Shown here: positions 1-9,108 of the stretch, in pieces | Numbering within the stretch: position 1 is the first letter of the stretch | Layout: every line of letters begins with the position of its first letter | Origin: Chrysopilus asiliformis | Taxonomy: Eukaryota; Arthropoda; Insecta; Diptera; Rhagionidae | DNA: 64,000 bases | NCBI GenBank assembly: GCA_964034945.1 | Contig: OZ035961.1 | Span: 91,152,491-91,216,490 of the forward strand | Direction of reading: 5' to 3' | Made by a program: the position numbers and the translations under genes | The notes under the pieces: generated by a model | What the model saw: only the letters and a program-made list of their open reading frames with translations | Database searches by the model: none | What the model was told of the DNA's origin: nothing

Positions 1-1093
1 AAATTTTGTAACATTTTCACACCTCACTGGCTGATGGCTGATTGTGTAATGAACACCTTCCCTCGTTTCGGGTGAGTGTTGTCTAATTAAAACGCGAAAC
101 TTGTGTTGACATAAATCATAACATTCGTTTCATTAATTAAAATTCATTTTCCTGAAATGTATTTCACAGCATAGAACCGGGCACTATTGCTAACATAGCT
201 AAAACGAAAACAACACAATTTATTCTCAACCCCTTTACGACAGAATTAACCCTTTTGCGACACTACTGTGATGAAGGCGTAAAATGTTGGTAATCAACTT
301 TTAGCCACCCTTCATTGTCTTCGTTTACTTACCCTTTTCACCTTTATATGCAGTCACCTTCGATCTACCACCTCTAGGCTGACTTTTCACCCCCTTAGAA
401 TATTTAGAGGCGTGTCTGCACTCGAATGACTTTCAAAACAATATAGTTTTGTGTGGATAAAGTATGCAAACTCACTCATTCGATTGCTTGCTCTTTTGGG
501 GTTGCACCTGTCGCAAATGTTGAACTTACCGTAATATGATTGACAGGTTGAAATGACCTCTTAACGATTAATTAGCCCTTCACACACCGATGGCTCGAGG
601 TGAATTTGAGTTGAAGCGATACTTACGTCCGTTGATATGTTCATTCATTCATTTGCGGTCTTCCGTTCATTGATTAATGAATTTCCCGATGAAATCGACA
701 TTTTTTCGATATCAGAGTCAGACCGCATCAATGCGTGACGCTTCATTCAACAATCATTTCGATAGAAATGCATAAAATCGAAACAGTGAAACTGGAATTG
801 AATAGAGAAATGTCTGGAAAAAATGAATAAAAAGTGGGGAATGGGGTTTATATTTTTTCCCAAATATATGCTAATATTAGTGTAAGTTTTATCGTCGAAA
901 TTACGCAGATAACGAGTCCGAATCTTTATCGTATTCAATATTTTTGCTCTGACAGGTTTGAGATTTAAATGACGTTCGCATATAATTCGCATGTGAAAAG
1001 AATGCGGACCGAATTAATATACAAGAAGAGGTTAATGTCGATATCCAGTACAATTCTGTTACGGAACGTAACTATATTTTTGAACTATATTTA
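1..1093. other. Intergenic, no gene seen
   Basis: AT-rich sequence with only short open frames that lack recognisable motifs or codon structure. I see no transposon ends or tandem repeats here. It runs up to the TA target site of the mariner element. Confidence 0.5.
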
Positions 1094-1095
1094 TA

Positions 1096-2016
1096 CAGGG
1101 TGCGCCATCTGTTCCTCCGGTATGTAAACATTGAATAACTTCGCCATTTGTCAACCGATTTGCTTTCCTATACACGTTTTGGAAACGTCAAACCAGTACA
1201 ATTTTAACCATGAACCGCTTCACACCGAAAGAACGCGCCGAAATAGTGACGATGTACATTGAAAATAGTCGTTCAATTTTGGATGCAAGTTTTAATGACC
1301 GACGAGGCACATTTCACTCCCTCTGGCGGTGTTAATAAACAAAATTGCCGCATTTGGGCGACAGAAAATCCTCACGAGATTCATGAAATACCATTGCATG
1401 ATCGAAAAGTGACTGTTTGGGCCGGCGTGTGCGCAAAAACCATCATTGGCCAATTTTTCTTCAATGAAGGTGAAACAGTTAATGGTAATCGATATCGGTG
1501 GATGTTGGCACATTTTGTGTGTCCGAAAATGCGTGAAAAAGGTCTGACTGACTTCTGGTTTCAGCAAGACGGGGCGCCATGCCACACAGCGGACCAAACA
1601 ATACGGTTTTTGCAACAAAAATTCCCTAGACGTGTGATATCGAAAAGAGGCGATATTGACTGGCCACCAAGATCCCCTGATTTAACCCCCCCAGACTTCT
1701 TTTTGTGGGGTTATTTGAAGAGTAAAGTTTACGCCAGCAACCCGAAGACCATTGACGAGCTCAAGACCAATATTCGTGCCGAAATAGCTGCCATACCGAC
1801 GGAGATGCTCGAAGAAGTGATGGAAAATGCCCGAAAAAGAGCACAGTTTGCGGTGGCCAATAAAGGTGGTCATTTGATCGATGTTGTTTTCAAAAAGTAG
1901 TCCACATAAATTGTAAAGGATTGAACTAAATAAAAAAACACCATTTTTTGCAATCTATTGTTTCTTTCAAAAGTTATTCAACATTCTCATACCGGAGGAA
2001 CAGATGGCGCACCCTG
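1096..2016 (+). mobile_element. DD41D mariner-like element, internally deleted
   Basis: The element is 921 bp. It is bounded by perfect 29-bp terminal inverted repeats (1096-1124 and 1988-2016) that start CAGGGTGCGCCATCTG, and it is flanked on both sides by TA (1094-1095 and 2017-2018), the target-site duplication of Tc1/mariner elements. It carries one transposase remnant. Autonomous mariners are usually about 1.2-1.3 kb, so roughly 300 bp appear to be missing inside. The intact TIRs suggest it could still be moved in trans. The TIR perfection suggests fairly recent insertion; that is inference. Confidence 0.95.
1210..1900 (+). pseudogene. Mariner transposase (DD41D) with deleted N-terminal DNA-binding region
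   Basis: An ATG at 1210 opens a plausible transposase N-terminus (MNRFTPKERAEIV...) that leaves frame within about 27 codons and stops near 1335. From about 1288 a different frame carries the catalytic domain to a TAG at 1900. In the open frame counted from 1259, catalytic aspartates are visible at residue 15 (MTDEAHF), residue 104 (FQQDGAPCH) and residue 146 (SPDLTPPDFF). The last two are separated by 41 residues, the DD41D signature of the rosa/Visitor-type mariner branch. The helix-turn-helix segment expected between the N-terminus and the first Asp is absent, and the deletion junction lies near 1288-1293. The frame shift plus loss of the DNA-binding domain means this copy should not make working transposase. 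The ATG at 1259 is out of the original frame and is not a true start. Confidence 0.93.
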
Positions 2017-2323
2017 TATACCTTTTAGTAAAAAGCTTACTCTCAATTAATGTGCCTCTCGTGTCTTTGCTGATAAAACTTTTTGTTATTTCACCAAAGA
2101 ATACTAAGAAATTGCAGCACTAAAAAATGGAGGTTTATTCGACGTGAAAAATTTTCAAGAATTGGTGCATGCCATTGGTTTTCTGTTGGTATTTTAAACA
2201 TAGAACCAGAACGATGCCAAGGCAAAGCAACGCTCGAGGCAAAACATGTATTTTACGTCCCCTTCCCTTTCTAATAATAAAAATGCATTTTTGTGTATGC
2301 TTGGAAGTGTTATAGGACTGACC

Positions 2324-3746
2324 CAGTGATGCTATATCGAGGGGAATTCCCCTTTTTGCGGGGAATTTGACTATAAAAATTGTTAATAGGGGAAAAGGGG
2401 AAAACGCTTCAAAACGAGGGGAAAATCTTCGCCTTTCAACTAAATCCGTAATACTTTTAAAAAATTACGGAAAAGTACAAGTACAAATAATTAAAAACAA
2501 TTACAATCCAATTCCAAGCTTAGGCAAAGGTAAAGAGTGAAGGAAATGCCCTTATTTATGCATATGCCACTTTATATGTAATGATCTTATTGCAATTGTA
2601 AAGTACATACCAATTTTTTAAACGAAAGCACTTTAAAAGGGCTTTGGAATGTACGTTTAACCGATTCTTCAGTGTACTTTTGGACCGCTTTGAAACAAGC
2701 ACATTAAAAAGTACCATTTCTCATGTTATTAAAAGTAATTGCTTTAAACTACTTTAAAAGACTTTGATGGAAAGTAGTTTCCATGAAAGTTCATTGACAC
2801 ATATTTTTTGTTCGTTTTTCGGATTTCTTAAATATATTTTCAAAAGATTTTCAATAGATTTTCAATAGAAAACATATAGGAACCGTTCCACCAAAATCGC
2901 ATGCTCCAGTCGCATATTTATGGGAAAAAACGGCATAGTGGCCAAATGTCGGAGTCATTCCTATAAAAAAGTTGTGACAGCTCGCAAATTTTTTAGGACA
3001 CATTCCAACAAAAAAGTGGTCGTATTCTTTTTTTTTTGTGTAACCATTCCCAAAATTATGGCAAAGACTCCAACGTGTTACATGGGAGAGATTATTGTAT
3101 ATGTTAGACTGGCTATGACAAAAAATAGGGTGACATTCCCTTTAGTACAGGACTCAAACCTAACATGAAAGGAATGAAATCTATTCCGGTGCTACTTTTG
3201 TTGGAATGTGTCCATTTTTTTCTCAGCCCTATTCACATAGTAATGATTCCACGAAAACTAGGACGAGTTCCTATATTTCTGGAAGCCTTTGCTACAAAAT
3301 GGTGCAATGACTCCTATAATCGCTTTCCCATATTTTATAGGAACGATTACTATGCGGTACCTTGATTTATACATTTGTGGCTTGCTTTGATTATTATCCA
3401 ATTGTGAATCCCGGCTTCTTTTCATATCTTATTTGACGTTTGGTTGGAGACCCGTGACGTTTGGTTGGAGACCCGTGACGTTGTTATCGGGAATACAATT
3501 AACGAGTATTCTGTTAAAGCTTTACAAAATATAAAATTATATCCTAATTTGTGCTTTTTTCTCTTAAAAGACTTTAACATGAGTCCAGAGGACAATAATT
3601 TTTGGTTTTAATAAATGAATTCTTTATTTAAAATTCGTTGTTTTTATAGGGGAAAAACGAGGGGAATTTCGTCATTGAAAAAGGGGAAAAAGGGGGATTT
3701 CGTCATTTGGAAAGGGGAATTTCACTAAAGGTACATAGCATCACTG
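2324..3746. mobile_element. Non-autonomous hAT-like transposon, 1.4 kb
   Basis: The ends are short inverted repeats (CAGTGATGCTAT at 2324, its complement ending at 3746), flanked by a perfect 8-bp direct repeat GACTGACC (2316-2323 and 3747-3754). An 8-bp TSD and a CAGTG start are typical of hAT elements. Both subterminal regions are packed with GGGGAA motifs (about 2340-2425 and 3650-3720), plausible transposase-binding repeats. The interior has only short open frames (for example around 2920-3365) with no transposase motif, so it is classed as non-autonomous. Confidence 0.9.
3434..3475. repeat. Two tandem 21-bp units inside the hAT-like element
   Basis: The unit TGACGTTTGGTTGGAGACCC plus one G is repeated exactly twice (3434-3454, 3455-3475), followed by the start of a third (TGACGTT). 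Confidence 0.85.
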
Positions 3747-3754
3747 GACTGACC

Positions 3755-5985
3755 AGATAAAAGAGGTTTGTATCGATTTTTATTTGTGATTATTTAGATA
3801 GGAAGAGGAACTTCGTTCTTCGGTATGCAACAAAAATTGCGCCGCAGGCGAATTTTTTATTAATTTTTTAGCTGTGAATCAGTTTTGAAATATATACAGT
3901 AATTATTAAAAGAAATTTCACCGCAGGCGAACATTATAAAATTCCAGGATTTTTGTTGCTACTTCCAGAGGGTGGAGGGGGGGGGGGAGGGGAATTTAGG
4001 CAAGGGAGACACATGTTTATGGGGCAATCCCATAGGGTGACCAATAGTTTTTTTTCCTTCGTTGGCAAAATGTCCGTGTGACAAAATGGACTCTGGTGAC
4101 AATTGGTGCTTTTTTCTTCCTTTTTTGAGAAAATGTCCGTATGATTTTTACATGATGAATATCAGAGTTCCACTGTGCACTCACAAAATTTGTAAACGTG
4201 ATTTCCGTTTCATGTCCACATTTCTAAAGCTCATTGCCACCACCGCATATTCGGTTTGCCATTTTCAAATCAAAGTTTTGTGGTCAACTTTGGACTGTGG
4301 ATGGCAGGGAATGATGCGAAGAATCGGGAATTGATAGCGTGTGACAGGTCGACAGCGTGATTTATCTTGGGGGGCATCGTGGTCGGATTTGCCATTTGAT
4401 TTGGACGAGAGCAGCATCGTTGAACCAACTGAAGAGTCATCAAGTCCAAAATCTATCCAGGCATAAAACCATACGACGAGGTATTGCCCACTTCGAAGTT
4501 TCATTCCAGTCCGAAATATATCCGTTCGACTTGATTGGAAATTAGTCATCCAGACGTCCATCTATCTGTCTGCTCGACACGAATCTCTCCTAAATGGATG
4601 ATGGGTTTCAATTGCAGCGCCATGGATGGGCTCCAAACAACCATCGACGGGCAGAGTTTCGGGGTAATTACCTGTAGATCAGGAAGTCGACTATTATCAT
4701 CGTTTTACAGTTCGATTCTGCTCAGTTCGAATGTGGATAAATTGAAGGAATTGCATAAATTTTAAAGAATTAACGTGTCAATGGCTGAATGATTTTCCCA
4801 TCGGAATGCCCTGTCATTGATAAATTCATTTTAACATTTTGATAAATTACTTTCTCGTCTGAGTAAGTGATTTGATTACACGGCATTGACAGTTCCCAAA
4901 AAAGACGACTACAAGAACTAGAATCATCAGAATGGGAAAATGGTATACACTTACTGCCACTCTAATGGATACTGGAACTAGTCTGTGATAAAACTTGGCC
5001 ATAAACGAAACCATCCACTTTAAGTCTACAGAAAATCGCCTTGTCTTCACCGTTGGATCTTGAAAAACACGTTGAAATTGAAGAGAATGGTCGTACCTTT
5101 TTCTGCTTGGAGCTGCTTCCCAAAAAGGAAAACAAGTTGGCATGCAGAAAAGAAAGAAAAAACGCCTCACAAAAAAATAAGCAAAACCCAAGGACCAAGC
5201 AGTCAGTAGTACATCATGTCCCAAACTGATTATTATGCTGCAAGTAAGCTTTTCCCAACTTTTGGCAATGTTTCCAGGAATTTCGCTTCTGTTTCAGAGC
5301 CCCCCGAGCCTCTGCCGTGTCTGCTGAACGTCTTCCATTCGTCTACTCAATTATGTCAAAGGAATTGCAAATGAATAACGACGATTCGATGGGAGGAAAC
5401 ACGTCCTGACGGAAAACTCGAAGACGGCATTTGAATTTTGATCAGTTCTGTTTTGTCCTCGAAGCCATTTTTCCATTCCACCACATGTCTATATATGGGT
5501 TTCATTCAGTATCTCCATTACTTAAGCTATCTGGGATGCCCGGGACTCTAACGGATCGATCCGGTGTGAAAGTGAAACTTGAAAAAGCTTTTTCACTCCT
5601 ACATGAATTTTCAATTAAATACCGAAAATCTGACATGATGTATGCAAATTCGTTTGAATTTTTCAATTTATATTCGATTTAAAAACATTAAAATCCAATT
5701 CGAAGAAAAATTATTTCCTTGTTCTCCATTCAACCGGACTAGTTGAGTTGCCTTCTTATGCTATCAGGATTATGGGTAGAAAGCTGAAGATTTCTGGGCA
5801 AAAAAATTGAAAGAAAAAATTGGAATTTTTATTAGTTTATTTGAAGTTTACCAAAGTATTGTAGTGGTGCGAATTTTTTCGCACCAGTATTTTGATTACT
5901 GCTAGACTTTAACAACTTTGTTCATAAAAAAGTTAAATTTTAAGAATTTGCACGGCCAAGGAAGATATGAGCAACTCTTTAGATG
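3755..5985. other. Intergenic, decayed repeats, no gene recognised
   Basis: Two copies of the dispersed motif GCGCCGCAGGCG lie at 3839-3850 and 3920-3930, followed by a G-rich run near 3972-4000. A transposon-end-like AGGGTGACCAATAG is at 4033. Between about 4050 and 5230 several short open frames overlap on both strands. None has a motif I recognise, and none continues as an obvious spliced reading frame. A weak coding exon cannot be excluded at 4265-4790, but nothing supports one. Confidence 0.4.
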
Positions 5986-6013
5986 CTGTCCATAAAGTAC
6001 GTCACCCATTTAA
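5986..6013 (+). repeat. Single end of a dispersed 'GTCCATAAA-TACGTCA' repeat
   Basis: GCTGTCCATAAAGTACGTCA is followed by a G-rich stretch. The same motif, in either orientation, recurs near 8400-8430, 34202-34369, 42107-42240, 46467-46601, 59406 and 62507-62583. Here no opposite end is visible, so it is a solo remnant. Confidence 0.65.
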
Positions 6014-6140
6014 GGGGAGGGGTTCTCCGGTAATTGATGCCGGTACTAATTTTCATACAAAATATCAGTACTAATTTTCATACAAAAAATAGAAATATAT
6101 TATATTTAGTATACCGTTTGTAACGCACGCTAGGGTGTTA

Positions 6141-6321
6141 AGGAGCCTCCACACGTTCAATGTTGCTTGACAAGTATTATTGATGAAAATTTTCGTCAAG
6201 TAACATTGATGGAAATTGCCTGCAAACGTGACATTGAAGAGCATCCAAACGATCAATGTTATTTGAAACATGAGTCATTCAAGTAAAATTGTCAAGTAAC
6301 ATTGAACGTGTGGAGGCGCCT
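6141..6321. mobile_element. Harbinger-like MITE (TTA target duplication)
   Basis: The 181-bp element has inverted ends of about 33 bp with two mismatches (AGGAGCCTCCACACGTTCAA at the left; the complement of AGGCGCCTCCACACGTTCAA at the right). It is flanked by TTA on both sides (6138-6140 and 6322-6324). A 3-bp TTA/TAA TSD is the mark of PIF/Harbinger elements. Degenerate copies of the CAATGTTACTTGA core recur inside. There is no coding capacity. Confidence 0.88.
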
Positions 6322-6446
6322 TTAGGTCTGACAAAAGATTTTGATTTCCACAAGTCCGTCCATCTATCTGTCCGTCCGTGAACACCATAATTTTCGAAAG
6401 GATTGAGCTAGAAACTCGAAATTTTGTACAGCTGCGTTTATCGTAA

Positions 6447-6612
6447 TGCTGGGTTTACACGAATGACAGATAATGACAATGGACAAGTTCATTCTTTTAT
6501 GAGAGATTGTCATTTTTCTGATAGAAATAATGACAAAAATGATACTATTTACACGATGATGACAATTTATGACAACAAAAATTACAAATTTGTCATTCGT
6601 GTAAACGCAGCA
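6447..6612. mobile_element. Second Harbinger-like MITE (TAA target duplication)
   Basis: The 166-bp element begins TGCTGGGTTTACACGAATGA and ends with the near-exact complement. It is flanked by TAA (6444-6446 and 6613-6615). The interior repeats AATGACA several times. It sits inside GTCC copy A, splitting the stretch that in other copies reads TCGTAAAATGCGAGGCTAAG. Confidence 0.88.
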
Positions 6613-6985
6613 TAAGTGCTTGAACGGGCAAAATTGGATCATTCCTTCCCCCCTTCCACCATACAATTAAAACAGTTTTTTGCAATTTTCTCGAAAACGG
6701 TGAGTCATATTGAAGAATTTATAAAGACAAAATGTATTTAGAATAGGATTTTACATATCTCAATCACACACCAAAATCCAATCGGGCCACTGCTTCCCCG
6801 CCTCCCATATAAATGAAATACTTTTTTCCTGTTTTCTCGAAAAGTGTGCATCGTATCGAAAAATTTATAAAGACGAAATATGTTTAGAATATTATTTTAC
6901 ATAACTTATGTGAACATCAAAATCCAATCGGACCACTCTTTTGTATTTTTTTTAAATAAACATTATTCTGTCATCATATAGAGTA

Positions 6986-8090
6986 CTAGGGGCTGCGCCC
7001 CGAACCGCTCCGCGGTTCATCCCCCACCCACAGGTCGGCCTTCGGCCTCCCTGTCCACGTCGGCCGTCGGCCTTCGGCCTCGGATCATACGCGTCCTACG
7101 GCCGCGCGTCTAATATCTTTATCAATACTTAGACATTAATAGATCAAAATTTTTTTGATGATACCCCAGAAGGAAATGAAGCTTTTAAAAAGTGCTAAAG
7201 TGAACTGTCGGATGACATATGGATGGTAACAGGCAAAAACAACGCATTGACAACAAAAACTCTAAAAATTGTACATCTATTAATCAGAATAAAGTAAATA
7301 ATAATTTATTGTAATGCCAAAGTGTGGACAATATTTTTATACTCGTATGGTATGTATACCAAATGGTATACTAACTTTGCCTTACCGTTTGTAACGCCAA
7401 GATCCCGTCATCACACACAAAAATGAATTACACCAGTGTGTTTAGAATGGTAAAAATAATTAATTTTTGCATGTCCGTCGGTCTGTCTGTCCGTCTGTCT
7501 GTCCGTCTGTCTGTCCGTCTGTCCGTCTGTCTGTCCGTCTGTGGCGCGGATTGCAGGCGCACGGATTGAGCTAGAGACTTGACGTTTTGCGCAGATCCGT
7601 TTTTCGTAAAATGCGAGGCTAAGTTCGTTAATGAGCAGAAATGGACCATTAGGGGGGGTACCCGTCATACGAACGAAAACATTTTTTGCGAATATCTCAA
7701 AAACAGTGCACCTTATCAAAAAAGTTCAAGAATAAAAGTTATTTGAGATATGATTCTACATAAAACTCCCGTACATCAAAATCCGATTGGAGTACATTTT
7801 CGTTAATATCTCAACCCCAGCGCCACCTATCGGGTTTAAATTTTATCAACATTTTAATCTTTATTTAAGTGTTATATGTTGTGAATTTGCACAAAATCGG
7901 TCCATAAATACGAATTTCCGAAATTCGAACTCGACCCCAGCGCCACCTACCGGGGTCTTTTGCAAACAAAAACCGATCAGAGCACCACTCGAATATATGG
8001 TATAAATATGAGGTGGATAGCTTCAGTGGTTCAGCCGTGATGATCAGACGAACATACGCACCAACGATTTTATATATTAATATTAGACGA
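6986..8090 (-). mobile_element. Helitron, non-autonomous, minus strand, with nested GTCC copy
   Basis: On the minus strand the element starts TCGTCTAATATTAATATATA (plus-strand edge 8090) after a host A. It continues with a segment containing CATCACGGCTGAACCACTGA, common near Helitron starts. It ends with a GGGGCGCAGCCCC hairpin running into CTAG (plus 6986-6989) before a host T. TC start, 3' hairpin, CTAG end and A|T insertion without TSD are the Helitron hallmarks. No Rep/helicase frame is present. GC-rich CGGCCTTCGGCC repeats (7030-7110) lie near the 3' end. GTCC copy B is nested at 7334-7795. Confidence 0.8.
7334..7795 (+). mobile_element. GTCC-family repeat, copy B, inside the Helitron
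   Basis: It starts TTTTTATACTCGTATGG, has GCCAAGATCCCGTCATCACA at about 7398, then a ~70-bp GTCT/GTCC tract (7471-7542). After that come TTGAGCTAGAGACTTGACGT (7565), AAAAATGG-type spacer, and CATCAAAATCCGATTGGA (about 7772-7790), where similarity to the other copies is lost. The usual 3' end is missing. Confidence 0.85.
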
Positions 8091-8396
8091 TTTGCCCCTT
8101 GCAATTATAGCTTTTCTTATGTTTTTATATGCATTTTTTTCAAAAAAAGGGCATAGTTTTCGAGAGATTATCAAAAAACTTTTTTTTTTTCAAATATCTT
8201 GAGAAGAGTTAGAGACATAAAAAACCGTTAAAACAGAAAATGTATAAAATGTTATATCCTTTAAATTAGGTTATATTCGTTTTTTCCAAAAAGTGCACTG
8301 TTTTCGAAGTATTTTCAAAAAACGATATTTTTCTCAAAAAAAAAAAATGTTTGGGAGGTACCCATAAAAGGGGTAGGTTTGTTCAAAAAATCTAAA

Positions 8397-8432
8397 ATTG
8401 GCATGACGTATTTTATGGACAGACATCTAAGT
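8397..8432 (-). repeat. Solo end of the 'GTCCATAAA-TACGTCA' repeat, reversed
   Basis: GGCATGACGTATTTTATGGA at 8399 is the complement of the motif at 5986. No partner end of the same repeat is recognisable within 300 bp. Confidence 0.6.
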
Positions 8433-8707
8433 GAAAATTCATACAAAATGTTATAGCACGCTTTAAAAAGAAATCGAAAAATATTAAGCTTCGACTGAAG
8501 AAGGTTCACAGCTTCCAAAATAGAATCATACATCTAGCGAACAGTCTGGACTCATTCTTTTAGAAGAATTTTTTTCGTAGCCAAAACAATAGACCCTGGG
8601 CTTATTAAAAGTAGTATTTCTAGTTGTAAGTAGGGTAGAGTGGGCATAAATAGGTATGAAGTTAGTGAAAAGATTTTAGAGACATAAAGCAAATTATGTC
8701 TTGGCTT

Positions 8708-8750
8708 GTATTTGGCGAGAAATTTACAGGCTAAATTTCTCGCCAAATAC
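8708..8750. repeat. Perfect hairpin, 19-bp arms, 5-base loop
   Basis: GTATTTGGCGAGAAATTTA (8708-8726) and its exact complement (8732-8750) enclose the loop CAGGC. It forms the centre of the outer MITE. The right arm ends exactly where the inner MITE begins, so the inner element appears to have inserted at the foot of the hairpin. Confidence 0.9.
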
Positions 8751-9021
8751 ACTCAGAAAAATGGAGGCTAACTCGACGACCTACATACGCCGTAATTGGC
8801 CTCGGGCAGGCGCGCGTTCGCCTGCATGTGGGCAAGTAAAACTGAGTTGACCTGTGGTCGGAGAAATTCTGAAATTAAGCCACCAGCAGGTGAAGTAGGG
8901 CATTGGTAGCTGCACGAGTTGACCTTAGATAGGTTAACTCTGACCGCTAGCTGGCTTACAGACACCTCTGTAAGGTCAGAGTTAACCTGACAAAAAGTTG
9001 ACCTGGACATTTTTCTGAGTG
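8750..9021. mobile_element. TA-flanked MITE nested in the outer MITE
   Basis: The 272-bp element has ends CACTCAGAAAAATG and CATTTTTCTGAGTG, flanked by TA (8748-8749 and 9022-9023). The interior carries repeated GAGTTGACCT / GTCAGAGTTAACCT motifs in opposite orientations. It has no coding capacity. CACTCAGAAAAA-type ends are widespread in insect MITEs, and the superfamily is not settled by the TIR alone. Confidence 0.88.
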
Positions 9022-9108
9022 TAGAAGCCGAGACATAATTTACTTTATGCACCTAAAATTTTTTCACAAACATCATACCTATTTATGATATTTGGCTGCA
9101 CTACCCTA

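Larger units (their letters stand above)
6060..8130 (+). mobile_element. GTCC-family repeat, copy A, broken by three insertions
   Basis: Family landmarks appear in order. TACCGTTTGTAACGC is at 6113. A CCGTCC...CTGTCCGTCCGTG tract is at about 6353-6380, followed by TTGAGCTAGAAACTCGAAAT at 6403. There are two tandem ~145-bp tail units (about 6650-6930) that each contain AAAATCCAATCGG, and the 3' landmark GCAATTATAGCTTTTCTTATG is at 8101-8121. A Harbinger-like MITE at 6141, a second at 6447 and a Helitron at 6986-8090 interrupt it. Removing them restores the family order, so this copy is older than all three. Confidence 0.7.
8633..9106. mobile_element. TA-flanked MITE with long inverted ends (outer of a nested pair)
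   Basis: About 75 bp at each end are inverted relatives: left GGGTAGAGTGGGCATAAATA (8633), right complement of GGGTAGTGCAGCC...ATAAATAGG (9106). TA flanks both sides (8631-8632, 9107-9108), as in Tc1/mariner-type insertions. Without the nested MITE the element would be about 200 bp. Its centre holds a perfect 19-bp-arm hairpin. Confidence 0.82.

Noticed and set aside
4265..4765. Cluster of short overlapping frames, considered as an unknown gene
   Set aside because: No motif, no consistent frame, and no splice signals that join them convincingly.
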